A program made the position numbers and the translations under genes. The notes beneath the pieces were generated by a model. The model ran no database searches. It saw only the letters and a program-made list of their open reading frames with translations, and was not told the origin of the DNA. This document shows, piece by piece, positions 34,419 to 44,200 of a stretch of DNA of 64,000 nt (the first letter of the stretch is position 1; every line of letters starts with the position of its first letter). Source of the stretch: Nostoc sp. KVJ3. Its GTDB lineage: Bacteria > Cyanobacteriota > Cyanobacteriia > Cyanobacteriales > Nostocaceae. The stretch is from contig NZ_WWFG01000001.1 of the NCBI RefSeq assembly GCF_026127265.1, positions 2,457,501-2,521,500 on the forward strand, read 5' to 3'.

Positions 34419-35234
34419 TTGAAAACGCTAATTCATCCAACTGCTGTAATTCATCCGAAATCGGAACTCCACCATACAGTGCAAGTCGGTGCCTATGCTG
34501 TGATTGGAGCGCATGTCAAAGTCGGCCCTGAAACAATTATCGGCGCTCATGCTGTGCTAGAAGGGCCTTGTGAAATTGGGGCGCAAAATCAGATTTTTAC
34601 AGGTGCAGCCATCGGTATGGAACCCCAGGATCTCAAGTTTGTGGGAGAACCAACTTGGGTCAAAATTGGAGATAACAATTTAATTCGTGAGTACGTTACT
34701 ATTAACCGTGCTACTGGTGCTGGTGAAGCGACGGTGATTGGCGATGGTAACTTGCTGATGGCTTATGTTCATGTGGCTCATAACTGCGTGATTGAAGACC
34801 AGGTAGTGATTGCCAACTCTGTAGCTTTGGCAGGTCATGTACATATAGAGTCACGTGCTAGGCTGAGTGGGGTTCTAGGTGTCCATCAATTTGTGCATAT
34901 TGGTAGACACGCAATGGTGGGAGGTATGGCACGTATTGACCGAGATGTGGCCCCATATATGTTGGTGGAGGGAAATCCGGCGCGAGTCCGAACCCTTAAC
35001 CTTGTGGGACTTAAACGGTCTGGTATGGACTCAGCAGATTTGCTGATGCTGAAAAAAGCCTTCCGCATTCTCTACCGTTCTGATTTGTCCTTTAAGGCTG
35101 CCTTAGAGCAATTGGAACTGTTAGGGGATAGCGAACAATTACAACATCTGCGCCGTTTCCTGCTACTTTCTCTGATGCCAGGAAGACGTGGCTTAATTCC
35201 CGGTAAGGGGAAAAAAGGCGCGAGTGATGAATAG
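34419..35234 (+). CDS. lpxA: UDP-N-acetylglucosamine acyltransferase
   Basis: LpxA transfers a hydroxyacyl chain from ACP to UDP-GlcNAc, the first step of lipid A synthesis. The 271-residue protein is a left-handed beta helix of hexapeptide repeats (about 5-190), with catalytic His121 in AYVHVAHNC, the segment IREYVTINRAT, and a helical C-terminus. The start is TTG, with GGAG about nine bases upstream, giving MKTLIHPTAVIHP; no better start exists in frame. Confidence 0.95.
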   Translation: MKTLIHPTAVIHPKSELHHTVQVGAYAVIGAHVKVGPETIIGAHAVLEGPCEIGAQNQIFTGAAIGMEPQDLKFVGEPTWVKIGDNNLIREYVTINRATGAGEATVIGDGNLLMAYVHVAHNCVIEDQVVIANSVALAGHVHIESRARLSGVLGVHQFVHIGRHAMVGGMARIDRDVAPYMLVEGNPARVRTLNLVGLKRSGMDSADLLMLKKAFRILYRSDLSFKAALEQLELLGDSEQLQHLRRFLLLSLMPGRRGLIPGKGKKGASDE

Positions 35235-35245
35235 GGAATTATGAG

Positions 35246-35265
35246 AGACGCGATTAATCGCGTCT
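35246..35265. repeat. Hairpin of the AGACGCGAT family
   Basis: AGACGCGAT (35246-35254) and ATCGCGTCT (35257-35265) with a TA loop, 11 bases after the lpxA stop. Same family as the pair at 32392-32452. Confidence 0.55.
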
Positions 35266-35371
35266 GTACAACAAGGTGGGAGTTGATGAATTAAATTTTT
35301 AACTCCTCACTCCTAACTGATATAACTCCTAACTATTCATTCCTAAATTTTTACTAATTACTAATTATCAA

Positions 35372-36538
35372 ATGCGGATTTTTATCAGCACTGGCGAAGT
35401 ATCTGGCGATTTACAAGGGTCGCTGCTAATTACAGCGCTGAAGCGTCAAGCTATGGCGATAGGGTTGGAATTAGAGATTGTGGCGCTGGGGGGCGAAAAA
35501 ATGGTAGAGGCTGGGGCGATACTGCTGGGTAATACCAGTAGTATTGGCTCAATGGGTATTTTAGAAGGATTACCTTATATTTTACCGACTCTTCAGGTGC
35601 AACGTCAGGCGATCGCTTCTTTAAAACAAAATCCACCTGATTTGGTGGTGCTTATAGATTACATGAGTCCCAATCTGGGAATTGGGACTTTCATGAAACG
35701 GCACTTACCAGATGTGCCTGTAGTATATTACATCACTCCCCAAGAGTGGGCTTGGTCACTCAATGTACGTAACACTAACCGGATTATCGGCTTTACAGAT
35801 AAGCTATTGGCAATCTTTCCCGAAGAAGCCCGTTACTTTCGTGAGAAAGGGGCAGCAGTTAGTTGGGTAGGGCATCCTTTGATTGACCGAATGCAAGACG
35901 CTCCCAGTCGCCAAGCAGCGCGTGCAACACTGGGGATTGCAGCAGAACAAATTGCGATCGCACTTCTCCCCGCTTCTCGCCGCCAAGAATTAAAATATCT
36001 TTTACCAATTATTTTTCAAGCTGCTCAAACTCTTCAAGCTAAATTACCTGAAGTTCATTTCTGGATTCCCCTATCTTTGGAAGTCTATAGACAGCCAATT
36101 GAGGAGGCTATTGAGCATTACGGTTTGCAAGCTACAGTTACATCAGGACAACAAAAGGAAGTTTTTGCGGCGGCTGATTTAGCTATTAGCAAATCTGGTA
36201 CTGTCAATCTGGAGCTTGCTCTGTTAAATGTGCCGCAAGTTGTAGTTTACCGCCTAAGTCCCCTGACTGCTTGGATAGCTCGTAAAATTCTCAAAGGTTC
36301 TATAGCCTTTGCATCTCCACCTAATTTAGTCGTGATGAAGCCAATTGTGCCAGAATTTTTACAAGAGGAAGCCACAGCAGAGAATATTATCCAAGCAGCG
36401 ATGGAACTGCTACTCAATCCCAGTCGCCGAACCCAAACTTTGCTAGATTATGAAGAAATGCGGCAGAGTTTGGGAGAAGTTGGTGTGTGCGATCGCGCTG
36501 CTCAAGAAATTTTGCAAATGCGACCAAATAATTCGTAG
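35372..36538 (+). CDS. lpxB: Lipid-A-disaccharide synthase
   Basis: LpxB condenses UDP-2,3-diacylglucosamine with lipid X, forming the lipid A disaccharide. The 388-residue GT19 protein has MRIFISTGEVSGDLQGS at the start, YITPQEWAW, LLPASRRQE, and the donor-site ISKSGTVNLELALLNVP. It is a peripheral enzyme at the inner face of the plasma membrane. It ends the omp85-lpxC-fabZ-lpxA-lpxB row. Confidence 0.96.
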   Translation: MRIFISTGEVSGDLQGSLLITALKRQAMAIGLELEIVALGGEKMVEAGAILLGNTSSIGSMGILEGLPYILPTLQVQRQAIASLKQNPPDLVVLIDYMSPNLGIGTFMKRHLPDVPVVYYITPQEWAWSLNVRNTNRIIGFTDKLLAIFPEEARYFREKGAAVSWVGHPLIDRMQDAPSRQAARATLGIAAEQIAIALLPASRRQELKYLLPIIFQAAQTLQAKLPEVHFWIPLSLEVYRQPIEEAIEHYGLQATVTSGQQKEVFAAADLAISKSGTVNLELALLNVPQVVVYRLSPLTAWIARKILKGSIAFASPPNLVVMKPIVPEFLQEEATAENIIQAAMELLLNPSRRTQTLLDYEEMRQSLGEVGVCDRAAQEILQMRPNNS

Positions 36539-36547
36539 TTCCTAATT

Positions 36548-36575
36548 ACGAATTACGAACTACGAACTACGAATT
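36548..36575 (+). repeat. STRR: four ACGAAYT heptamers
   Basis: Units ACGAATT, ACGAACT, ACGAACT, ACGAATT run head to tail between lpxB and the methyltransferase gene, ending 13 bases before the latter's ATG. Confidence 0.75.
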
Positions 36576-36588
36576 ATATTGAGGTGTC

Positions 36589-37857
36589 ATGGCTTATGAG
36601 ATGAGAAAACAAAGAGCGATCGCAGTTGATTTGTTCGCTGGCGCGGGTGGTATGACTCTTGGCTTTGAACAAGCAGGTTTTGACGTGCTAGCGTCTGTGG
36701 AAATTGACCCTATCCATTGTGCAACACATGAGTTTAACTTTCCATATTGCTCAGTGTTATGTAAAAGTGTTGTGGATATAACCGGGGAAGAAATTAGGAG
36801 TCGGTCTAAAATTGGCGATCGCGAAATTGATGTAGTACTTTGTGGTTCACCATGTCAAGGATTTTCTCTAATTGGTAAACGGGTTGTTGACGATCCGCGA
36901 AATTCTTTAGTCTTTCACTTTCATCGGCTGGTTTTTGAGCTAAAACCGAAATTCTTTGTAATGGAAAATGTTCGGGGAATCACAGTTGGGCAACATAAAC
37001 AAATCCTCCAATCTTTAATTAGTGAGTTCAAAACTTACGGCTATAAAGTAGAAGAGAATTACCAGATTCTCAACGCTGCAAATTACGGAGTACCACAGTC
37101 TCGTGAGAGATTATTTCTCATTGGTGCAAGAGAGGATGTAGAATTACCAAAATATCCTCAACCGATTACTAAACCAGCATTACCAAATAATTTAAAATCC
37201 AAAAAAATATCTGATATCCCATTGAGTCCGACAGTATGGGATGCAATTAAAGATTTACCTGAAATAGAAAACTATCCTGAGTTAGTAACAAGAGATTGGA
37301 TTGTAGCAGAATACAAAAATCCTAGTAACTATGCTCGTGTACTTCGCGGTCTTAAATGCCTAAACAATGATTATTCTTATAAACGAGAATATGATTTGCG
37401 AATCCTTTCTTCAAGTTTAAGAACAAAACATTCTGCGGAAACTATTCAACGTTTTCAGGAAACTCAACAAGGCGAGAGAGAAAAAATTAGTCGTTTTTAT
37501 AAGTTGCATCCTGCTGGTGTCTGCAATACTTTAAGAGCCGGAACAGACAAATATAGGGGTTCTTTCACATCTCCTAGACCGATTCATCCATTTACACCCC
37601 GTTGTATCACAGTCAGGGAAGCGGCGAGATTACATTCTTACCCTGATTGGTTTAGATTTCATGTAACTAAATGGCACGGATTTCGCCAAGTTGGTAACTC
37701 TGTACCACCGCTACTAGCGAAGGCTGTGGCGGGGGAAATTATTCGTAGTTTGAATATTTCGCCCTTGAAGCCGAGTTTGCGATACAAGTTGGGAGAGGAG
37801 AAGCTATTACAGTTTAATATATCGCAAGCAACACAATATTATCACGGCGGTTGCTAA
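36589..37857 (+). CDS. DNA (cytosine-5-)-methyltransferase
   Basis: The 422-residue protein has the ordered m5C methyltransferase motifs: I (DLFAGAGGMTLGFEQAGF, residues 14-31), IV with catalytic Cys89 (CGSPCQGFSLIGKR), VI (MENVRGI), VIII (QSRERLFLIGAR), and IX-X (ITVREAARLHSYP, RQVGNSVPPLLAKAV). The target-recognition region lies between VIII and IX (about 190-330). GAGGTG before the ATG supports the start. No restriction endonuclease is adjacent, so it is probably an orphan or housekeeping methyltransferase. The recognition sequence cannot be read from the protein. Confidence 0.95.
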   Translation: MAYEMRKQRAIAVDLFAGAGGMTLGFEQAGFDVLASVEIDPIHCATHEFNFPYCSVLCKSVVDITGEEIRSRSKIGDREIDVVLCGSPCQGFSLIGKRVVDDPRNSLVFHFHRLVFELKPKFFVMENVRGITVGQHKQILQSLISEFKTYGYKVEENYQILNAANYGVPQSRERLFLIGAREDVELPKYPQPITKPALPNNLKSKKISDIPLSPTVWDAIKDLPEIENYPELVTRDWIVAEYKNPSNYARVLRGLKCLNNDYSYKREYDLRILSSSLRTKHSAETIQRFQETQQGEREKISRFYKLHPAGVCNTLRAGTDKYRGSFTSPRPIHPFTPRCITVREAARLHSYPDWFRFHVTKWHGFRQVGNSVPPLLAKAVAGEIIRSLNISPLKPSLRYKLGEEKLLQFNISQATQYYHGGC

Positions 37858-38168
37858 GGGTAATATTTATCGCCCTAAGTAAGTCGGCGCTAATACTTCA
37901 AGCTATGTTAACAAATTTAAATGTGAGTGCGTTGTCGCGCAGCGCACCTTCAATTGTTCGTAAGGTGCGTTAGCCTACGAACAATTTATATTTCTTCATA
38001 TACATGGAATTTTTCTGTACAGCAAAATACGGTAGTTTTATACTACTGTAAATTTATCGATTTACAGTATGATGTTTTCAAGTGCGATCGCTTCCTTTGG
38101 GATATAGCTACCAAAGGAAATGGACGAGTGCGAACACCGCCCTATAAATCAAACTATGGAGAATTCAA
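37858..38168. other. Intergenic with palindromic GTGCGTT-type repeat
   Basis: 37922-37985 holds self-complementary pieces (GTGCG..CGCAC and TTGTTCGTA with its complement TACGAACAA). A related block lies at 54679-54728. An 81-codon ORF here (37927-38172) has no protein-like features. GGAGAATTC eight bases before 38169 is the ribosome site of the dioxygenase. Confidence 0.5.
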
Positions 38169-39137
38169 ATGACTAACAAACACATTGAAGTCAAACAGGT
38201 AGCTGGTTTCATTGGTGCTGAAATCAGTGGCGTAGACCTTTCGCGTTCTTTGCACGATGATGCAGTCAAAGAAATTCGTCAAGCACTATTAAAGTGGAAA
38301 GTCGTGTTCTTTCGCGGTCAGAACATCGATCATGCTGCACAGGTGGCATTTACAGCACGTTTCGGCGAAGTTACCTACGCACATCCCCACGAAGACGAGC
38401 CGATAGAAGGTTTCTCAGAAATCTTGCCAATTGACCGCAGCCGCTACGAGCGGCGTAATGGTCTGCGGCGTTCCAGCTACGAGAGTCGCTGGCATACCGA
38501 TGTGACGGCAGTTGTCAACCCACCTGCGGCATCAATTTTGCGTGCGGTTAACGTTCCCAGCTTCGGTGGTGACACACAGTGGACTAATTTGGTAGCAGCT
38601 TATGAGGGTCTATCAGCACCCCTGCGGGCGCTAGCAGACGGATTGAAAGCCGAACATCGCTTCAATGCGCGTTTGAATCTGCCCAGCAATAGCAAGATCG
38701 CTCAACGCATTGCAGCCAATCCACTGGTTTCAATCCACCCGGTAGTACGAGTTCATCCTGAGACAGGTGAACGAGCATTGTATGTGAATCCTGGCTTTAC
38801 CTCACACATTCTTGATGTGTCACGACAAGAAAGCGACTTGCTGCTTGAGTTGTTCTTCAACCAGATTACTAAACCTGCCTATACCACGCGTTTCCGTTGG
38901 AACAATGGTGATATTGCCTTCTGGGACAATCGCGCTACCTCGCATTTGGCCCCTCAGGATCTGGATCATCTGGAAGTCGAGCGCGTCCTTTATCGTACTA
39001 CCATCACGGGTGATGTTCCAGTTGGGCCTGATGGTTTCCGATCGCAAGTGGTTGAAGGTGAAGCGTTCAGCAGCGAATTACCAACCATCTTGAAGAATAG
39101 AGCCGAGAAGCTGGAAGCAGAACCAGTGCTTTCGTAA
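38169..39137 (+). CDS. TauD/TfdA-family Fe(II)/2-oxoglutarate dioxygenase
   Basis: The 322-residue enzyme has the iron-binding triad His109-x-Asp111 (RWHTDVT) and His260 (FWDNRATSHLAPQD), with the 2-oxoglutarate Arg near 275 (RVLYRTTI) and the N-terminal KVVFFRGQNI segment. Members oxidise taurine, alkyl sulfate esters or other substrates, and sulfur scavenging is a plausible role. The substrate is not determined, because no ABC transporter or sulfatase is nearby. The gene looks more GC-rich than its neighbours, which may point to transfer. GGAG eight bases upstream supports the start. Confidence 0.92.
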   Translation: MTNKHIEVKQVAGFIGAEISGVDLSRSLHDDAVKEIRQALLKWKVVFFRGQNIDHAAQVAFTARFGEVTYAHPHEDEPIEGFSEILPIDRSRYERRNGLRRSSYESRWHTDVTAVVNPPAASILRAVNVPSFGGDTQWTNLVAAYEGLSAPLRALADGLKAEHRFNARLNLPSNSKIAQRIAANPLVSIHPVVRVHPETGERALYVNPGFTSHILDVSRQESDLLLELFFNQITKPAYTTRFRWNNGDIAFWDNRATSHLAPQDLDHLEVERVLYRTTITGDVPVGPDGFRSQVVEGEAFSSELPTILKNRAEKLEAEPVLS

Positions 39138-39196
39138 GTCTACACAAGGCTTTACCTACCTGTAGGGGTTTAATGACAAGGGGCAAAATCCCCTTG

Positions 39197-41092
39197 TTAA
39201 TTTTTACTTTTTAAAGGAATACGGATGGTAAACTCTGTACCACATCCTGGGGTGGAATCAACTTCAATACTGCCTGTATGTTTTTCTACTATAATTTGAT
39301 AAGCGATCGCCATTCCTAACCCAATTCCTTTGCCAACAGGTTTAGTAGTGAACATATAGTCAAATACTCGTTGTTTGACCTCTTCTGACATCCCAATACC
39401 ATTATCGGAAATCTGAATAATTACTTGTTTGTCATCAGTGCCATCAGTACGAATCTGAATTTTTCCTTGATTCTTTACTAATGACTCTTCTATAGCATCA
39501 ATCGCATTGGCTAGAACATTCATAAATACTTGATTTAGTTGCCCTGCATAGCATTCGACTAGGGGCAAATCACCGTATTTTTTAACGATCTGAATTTCTG
39601 GTTGATTGGGCGTGGCTGTCAGGCGATGATTTAGAATCATGAGAGTGTTGTCTAATCCTTCGTGGATGTCTACAAATTTCATGTCTGCTTCATCGAGGCG
39701 CGAGAAATTACGCAGCGACAGCACAATTTGACGGATACGTTTGGTTCCCACTTGCATCGATGCCATTAGTTTAGGTAAATCTTCTGCAAGAAACTCAATA
39801 TCAAGGTCTTGGGCGCGATCGCTAATTTCTGGCGTAGGATTTGGGTAGGTTTGTTGATAAAGCTTGAGCAAATCGAGGATGTCTTGGCTGTAAAGACTTG
39901 CGTGGTTGAGATTGGCATGGATGAAATTGGCGGGATTATTGATTTCGTGTGCGACTCCAGCCACCATTTGTCCGAGGCTAGACATTTTTTCGGTGTGGAT
40001 GAGTTGAGCTTGAGTATTTTGCAATTCTTTCAATGTTTCACTGAGTTCTTGGGCTTGCTGGCTCGAAATCAAGGCGCGATCGCGAATTTGTTCGTATAAT
40101 TGCACCTGTCGCCATGCACCAATCAACCCAACTACTAGCAATCCTCCCAAAACCGTAGCCAACAAGTTCAACGCTTGCAATGGCGATTCAATATTTTCTT
40201 GGGGTACAACTAAAGCTACCGACCAATTTGCTTCTTGAAGCGGGGTGTAGGCAACATAGTTCCACTTCCCATCTAGTTGAGCCAATTCAATATTTGTGCG
40301 TTTAGTTACCATATTTTGGGTGATTTTCGCCAACTGAGAATTAGGCGAATTGAGGAAACTCTGGGCAGCTTTTTCAGGTGTGCCAATCAGTCGGATATCG
40401 GGATGGGCGATGGGAACTCCTTGAGAATTGAGGGCGAAAGCATAGCTACCCTTACCTTGATGTAAATCGCTAATCACCTCAACTACCCGATTAATCTCAA
40501 TTCCTCCCATCAATACACCTGCTGGTTTTGTGCCTATTTTGGCAGGAATTGGCGAACTAATCTGAATCTGCAACTTTGTGGATGTGCGCCCAATAATGGG
40601 ATCAGCGGCTACTGTTTCACCTGTCATACTGCGTTGAAAAAATTCTCGATCTTTGACGCTTGTCCGACCTCCCTGAGTATTAATCAATGCACCATCTGGC
40701 GCGATCAACGCCATGAGTAAAAATGTTTGCATCCGCTTCACCTCAGATTGCAAATAAGGTTCCATCACAGGCCAATCTAGCGATCGCACTACAGCAGAAT
40801 TTGCCAGAGTTTTAATTTCTGTCTTCCGAATCGCTAACCAATTATCAATATCATTTTGACCTTGTTCTGTTTTTAACAGCGCTTGCTGCTTGAGACTATT
40901 GAGCAACAGTCCTTTGACAAGGTTGTAACTAATGATAGCGGTGACGCTAATACTAAGGGACAGAATCACCAAAATTGATAATAATATGAAATTACGCGAT
41001 CGCCATTTCAATGAGTAGTGATTTTTGTCGATTGGAGCATACCGTGGGGGATTAATTTTCAACCAACTTTTTCGTAATTTAAGCATTATCAT
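39197..41092 (-). CDS. Membrane sensor histidine kinase with Cache domain
   Basis: The 631-residue kinase has one N-terminal membrane helix (about 35-57), a periplasmic double-Cache-type sensor (about 60-305, with DREFFQRSMTGE and ISSPI), a second membrane helix (about 310-330), a coiled coil, and a HisKA domain with AGVAHEINNPANF (His near 377). An HATPase domain follows (about 480-628, DNGIGMSEE and GKGIGLGMA). No HAMP is evident. The C-terminal half is nearly the same as in the giant kinases at 1666-7257 and 41262-47132. It lies 169 bases downstream of the second giant, on the same strand. The Cache domain probably binds a small external ligand. Confidence 0.93.
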   Translation of the reverse strand: MIMLKLRKSWLKINPPRYAPIDKNHYSLKWRSRNFILLSILVILSLSISVTAIISYNLVKGLLLNSLKQQALLKTEQGQNDIDNWLAIRKTEIKTLANSAVVRSLDWPVMEPYLQSEVKRMQTFLLMALIAPDGALINTQGGRTSVKDREFFQRSMTGETVAADPIIGRTSTKLQIQISSPIPAKIGTKPAGVLMGGIEINRVVEVISDLHQGKGSYAFALNSQGVPIAHPDIRLIGTPEKAAQSFLNSPNSQLAKITQNMVTKRTNIELAQLDGKWNYVAYTPLQEANWSVALVVPQENIESPLQALNLLATVLGGLLVVGLIGAWRQVQLYEQIRDRALISSQQAQELSETLKELQNTQAQLIHTEKMSSLGQMVAGVAHEINNPANFIHANLNHASLYSQDILDLLKLYQQTYPNPTPEISDRAQDLDIEFLAEDLPKLMASMQVGTKRIRQIVLSLRNFSRLDEADMKFVDIHEGLDNTLMILNHRLTATPNQPEIQIVKKYGDLPLVECYAGQLNQVFMNVLANAIDAIEESLVKNQGKIQIRTDGTDDKQVIIQISDNGIGMSEEVKQRVFDYMFTTKPVGKGIGLGMAIAYQIIVEKHTGSIEVDSTPGCGTEFTIRIPLKSKN

Positions 41093-41211
41093 CGTTTGAA
41101 TCGAATTTAAAATTTAAAAAGCAAAAACGAAGAGTGTTGAGTCAAGTAAACAACACTCAGCACTCATTATTAGACATCTCCAGAAATTAAATATGCGTTA
41201 TGCAGAACCCT

Positions 41212-41242
41212 TGTAGAGACTTAACAGTGCTACGTCTCTACA
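41212..41242. repeat. Hairpin between the two kinase genes
   Basis: TGTAGAGAC (41212-41220) and GTCTCTACA (41234-41242) form a 9-bp stem with a 13-base loop, 20 bases past the giant kinase stop. No T-tract follows on the minus strand. It may weaken read-through into the downstream histidine kinase gene. Confidence 0.4.
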
Positions 41243-41261
41243 TTCTTTTTCACTCCTATGT

Positions 41262-44200
41262 CTATTCTTGTTGAGTAGAAATTTGAATGACAAACTCTGT
41301 GCCTTGTCCAAGTTCGGAAATGCAGGAGAGGGAACCACCATGCGCTTCTACCACAATTTGCCGAGCGATCGCTAATCCTAATCCAGTGCCTTTTCCTACA
41401 GGCTTGGTGGTGAATAAATGGTCAAATACTCGTTCCTTGACCTCCGGTGACATCCCCACACCGTTATCGGCAATCTTAATCAAAATCTGCTGACCGGACT
41501 CTAATAAACGAGTTTGAATAGTAATGCGATTGGGGTTGGCAAGAATCGCTTCTAAACTCCGTTCTGTATTGTATTGTTCAAGTGCATCAATAGCATTTGC
41601 TAACAAGTTCATAAACACCTGATTAAGTTGTCCAGCAAAGCATTCTACTAGGGGGAGTTTGCCATAATTCTTAACTATCTCAATTGCTGGACGGTTTTCA
41701 TTGGCTTTTAAACGATGTCTAAGAATCAGAATACTGCTGTCAATGCCTTCGTGAATATCAAAGGGAACTTTATAATCTTTATCTGCTCTGGAGAAGGTTC
41801 GCAAACTGGTACTGATCCCGCGGATACGCTGAACACCCAATTTCATTGAGTCCAGTAATTTAGGTAAATCTTCGCGTAAATAATTCAGGTCGATAGCATC
41901 AATTTCGTCTTGAATATCTGAGCCGGGATTAGGAAAATTTTCTTGATAAAGATTAATTAGTCCAAACAAGTCTTTGACATAATTTTTGGCTGGTTCTAAG
42001 TTACCAGCAATGAAGCCGATAGGGTTGTTGATTTCATGAGCAACACCTGCTACTAGATTACCAAGAGCAGACATTTTTTCAGCTTGTACCAACTGTAACT
42101 GCATCATTTGAAGTTCTTGCAAAGCTTCTTCTAATTGTTGTTTTTGCTGTTGCAATAATTGTTGTGCTTGCTGGCGTTCTGTGATGTCTTCAGAGGTGCT
42201 AAGAATCCCAAAAATATTTTTTTCTCTATCTTTTAAAGGAATTTTATTTGTATTTGACCATTTTTGTTTTCCGTCTAGTTGCTGCACAGTTTCGATAATG
42301 TTGAGTTCCGCTTCTCCAGACTCCATGATGCGGCGATCGCGCGCTACAAAAAAATCTGATTGCTCCCTAGTCCAAGGAAGATCGTAGTCTGTTTTACCAA
42401 TAACATCTTCTGGTACTCCTAGACCCCAAGTTTGAGCATAGTTATGGTTACAGCCTAAATAAACACTATTGCAGTCTTTCCAGAAAACAGACTGGGGGAT
42501 ATTGTCAATAATTAACCGCAAGAATTGTTCCGTCTGTCCCAGATTTTCTAAGGTACTTTGTGCATGCTGATAAAGTCGGGCATTTTCTAGGGAGATTGCA
42601 GTTTGAGTACATAACAAATTGAGAATTTCGACGCGATCGCTGCTAAATGCCCCAGTAATCAGATTGTTTTCTAAATACAAAATCCCTAACAGTTTACCTT
42701 GATAGAGAATCGGCGTACACAGTAAGCTTTTGGGCTGTTGACGAATGATGTAGGGATCAGCTATCAACGCCGGATGCACTCTTGCATCAAGGATGACGGT
42801 AGGTTGGAAGCTGCGTTTAACGACATAAATTAGGCTATGGGGAACGTCTGCGCTATCTTCCACAAAAATGGACTGTAACACCCTTGATTGCTGCCCAACT
42901 TCCGCAGTTGCCTCAACTAGCAATCTACCTTCTTTGAGCAGTAGTAACGCACACTTATCTGCGCCAGCATTTTCAATTACCACTTGCAGCAGCTTCGTAA
43001 GTAATTTATCCAGTTCAATTTCACTAGAGAGAGTCTGAGAGGCTTTTAAAACTGTTGCCAAATCTAGCATTACTGATGCACTACTGCTAGACGTTGATTT
43101 ATTAGTGCTGGAGTGGAAGGTAGTAATGCTGTCAATATTGGCGATCGGCGAGCGCGTCTGTTGCAAAATTGGAGCTAGAAGCCGTGGATAACGTTGTTCT
43201 AAATCATCGACTTTGGCTTTAGCGCCCCAGCGAGTGTAACAATAGTAAGCATTAATCAAATACTCTTGAGCAATGCGTTCTTTGCCCCATTCTAAATAAA
43301 ACTTAGCTGCGAGTTCATTAGCGATCGCTTCTTCGTTCAGGTATTCGTTTTCTTTGGCTTGAGCAATGGCGCGATCGTAATACTCAATTGCCTCGGCTTT
43401 TGCCCCCAAAACTCGACATTTTTCGGCGATAACTAAAGCATAACGGTGAGCCTGATTGCTCGGTGCATAATCTGCCCACTTCTTGAGTTTTTCTTGATGA
43501 TTTGTTACCCGTTCTATAATGCTGATTTGCTCTGTCTCACTGGCAGTTGGGTAAACCGCTAATCGAACTAGTGCATCGTAGAAGTAGAAAATTGGAACGT
43601 GTATGAGTCCTTTCCCTGCACTTAAATACTGTTCCGTTAAGTTGGCGTTTTCTAATGCCTGTTCATAGCGTTGAAACAGGTACGAGAGGAGCAGTTTATT
43701 GACATAAATCTGATATAGTGCTGTCACATCATTGGTTTTGAGGTGAAGCTGAATCATTTCATCTTCATTATAATGTTCGCTATACAAGCGATCGGGTTGG
43801 GGCGTAGTCTCTAGCAGATTGAGTACAGCTTGATAGTAAATACTTTGCTTCTGGAGATAAGTATCTTGGCGCAGTTGCTGCATTACCTGGCGATGAGCTT
43901 CCATCGTTTGTCTCAGAGATGATAACTCTTGACTGGTTAAATAGGCAGTGAGGCTATAGCCAAGAAGACTGAGGGCGACATATTGAATATCACCAATTTC
44001 TACTCCACTCGAATAGGCTCTTAGATACCCTTCTAGAGTATCTTTAGCAGGTTCTTGCCAATGTCTCAGGAAGTTGTTGAAGGCAAAAATGGTTTTAGCG
44101 GTTAACTCAGGCGCATGGATGTGTTGCAGCAGTTTCATCCCCATTTGTCCAAAGCCATAGCCCGCCTCAATATCTCCCAAGACAACAAGCAATGTTAACC

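Noticed and set aside
37927..38172. 81-codon ORF before the dioxygenase
   Set aside because: It runs through a palindromic repeat and overlaps the next gene's start; composition is not protein-like.
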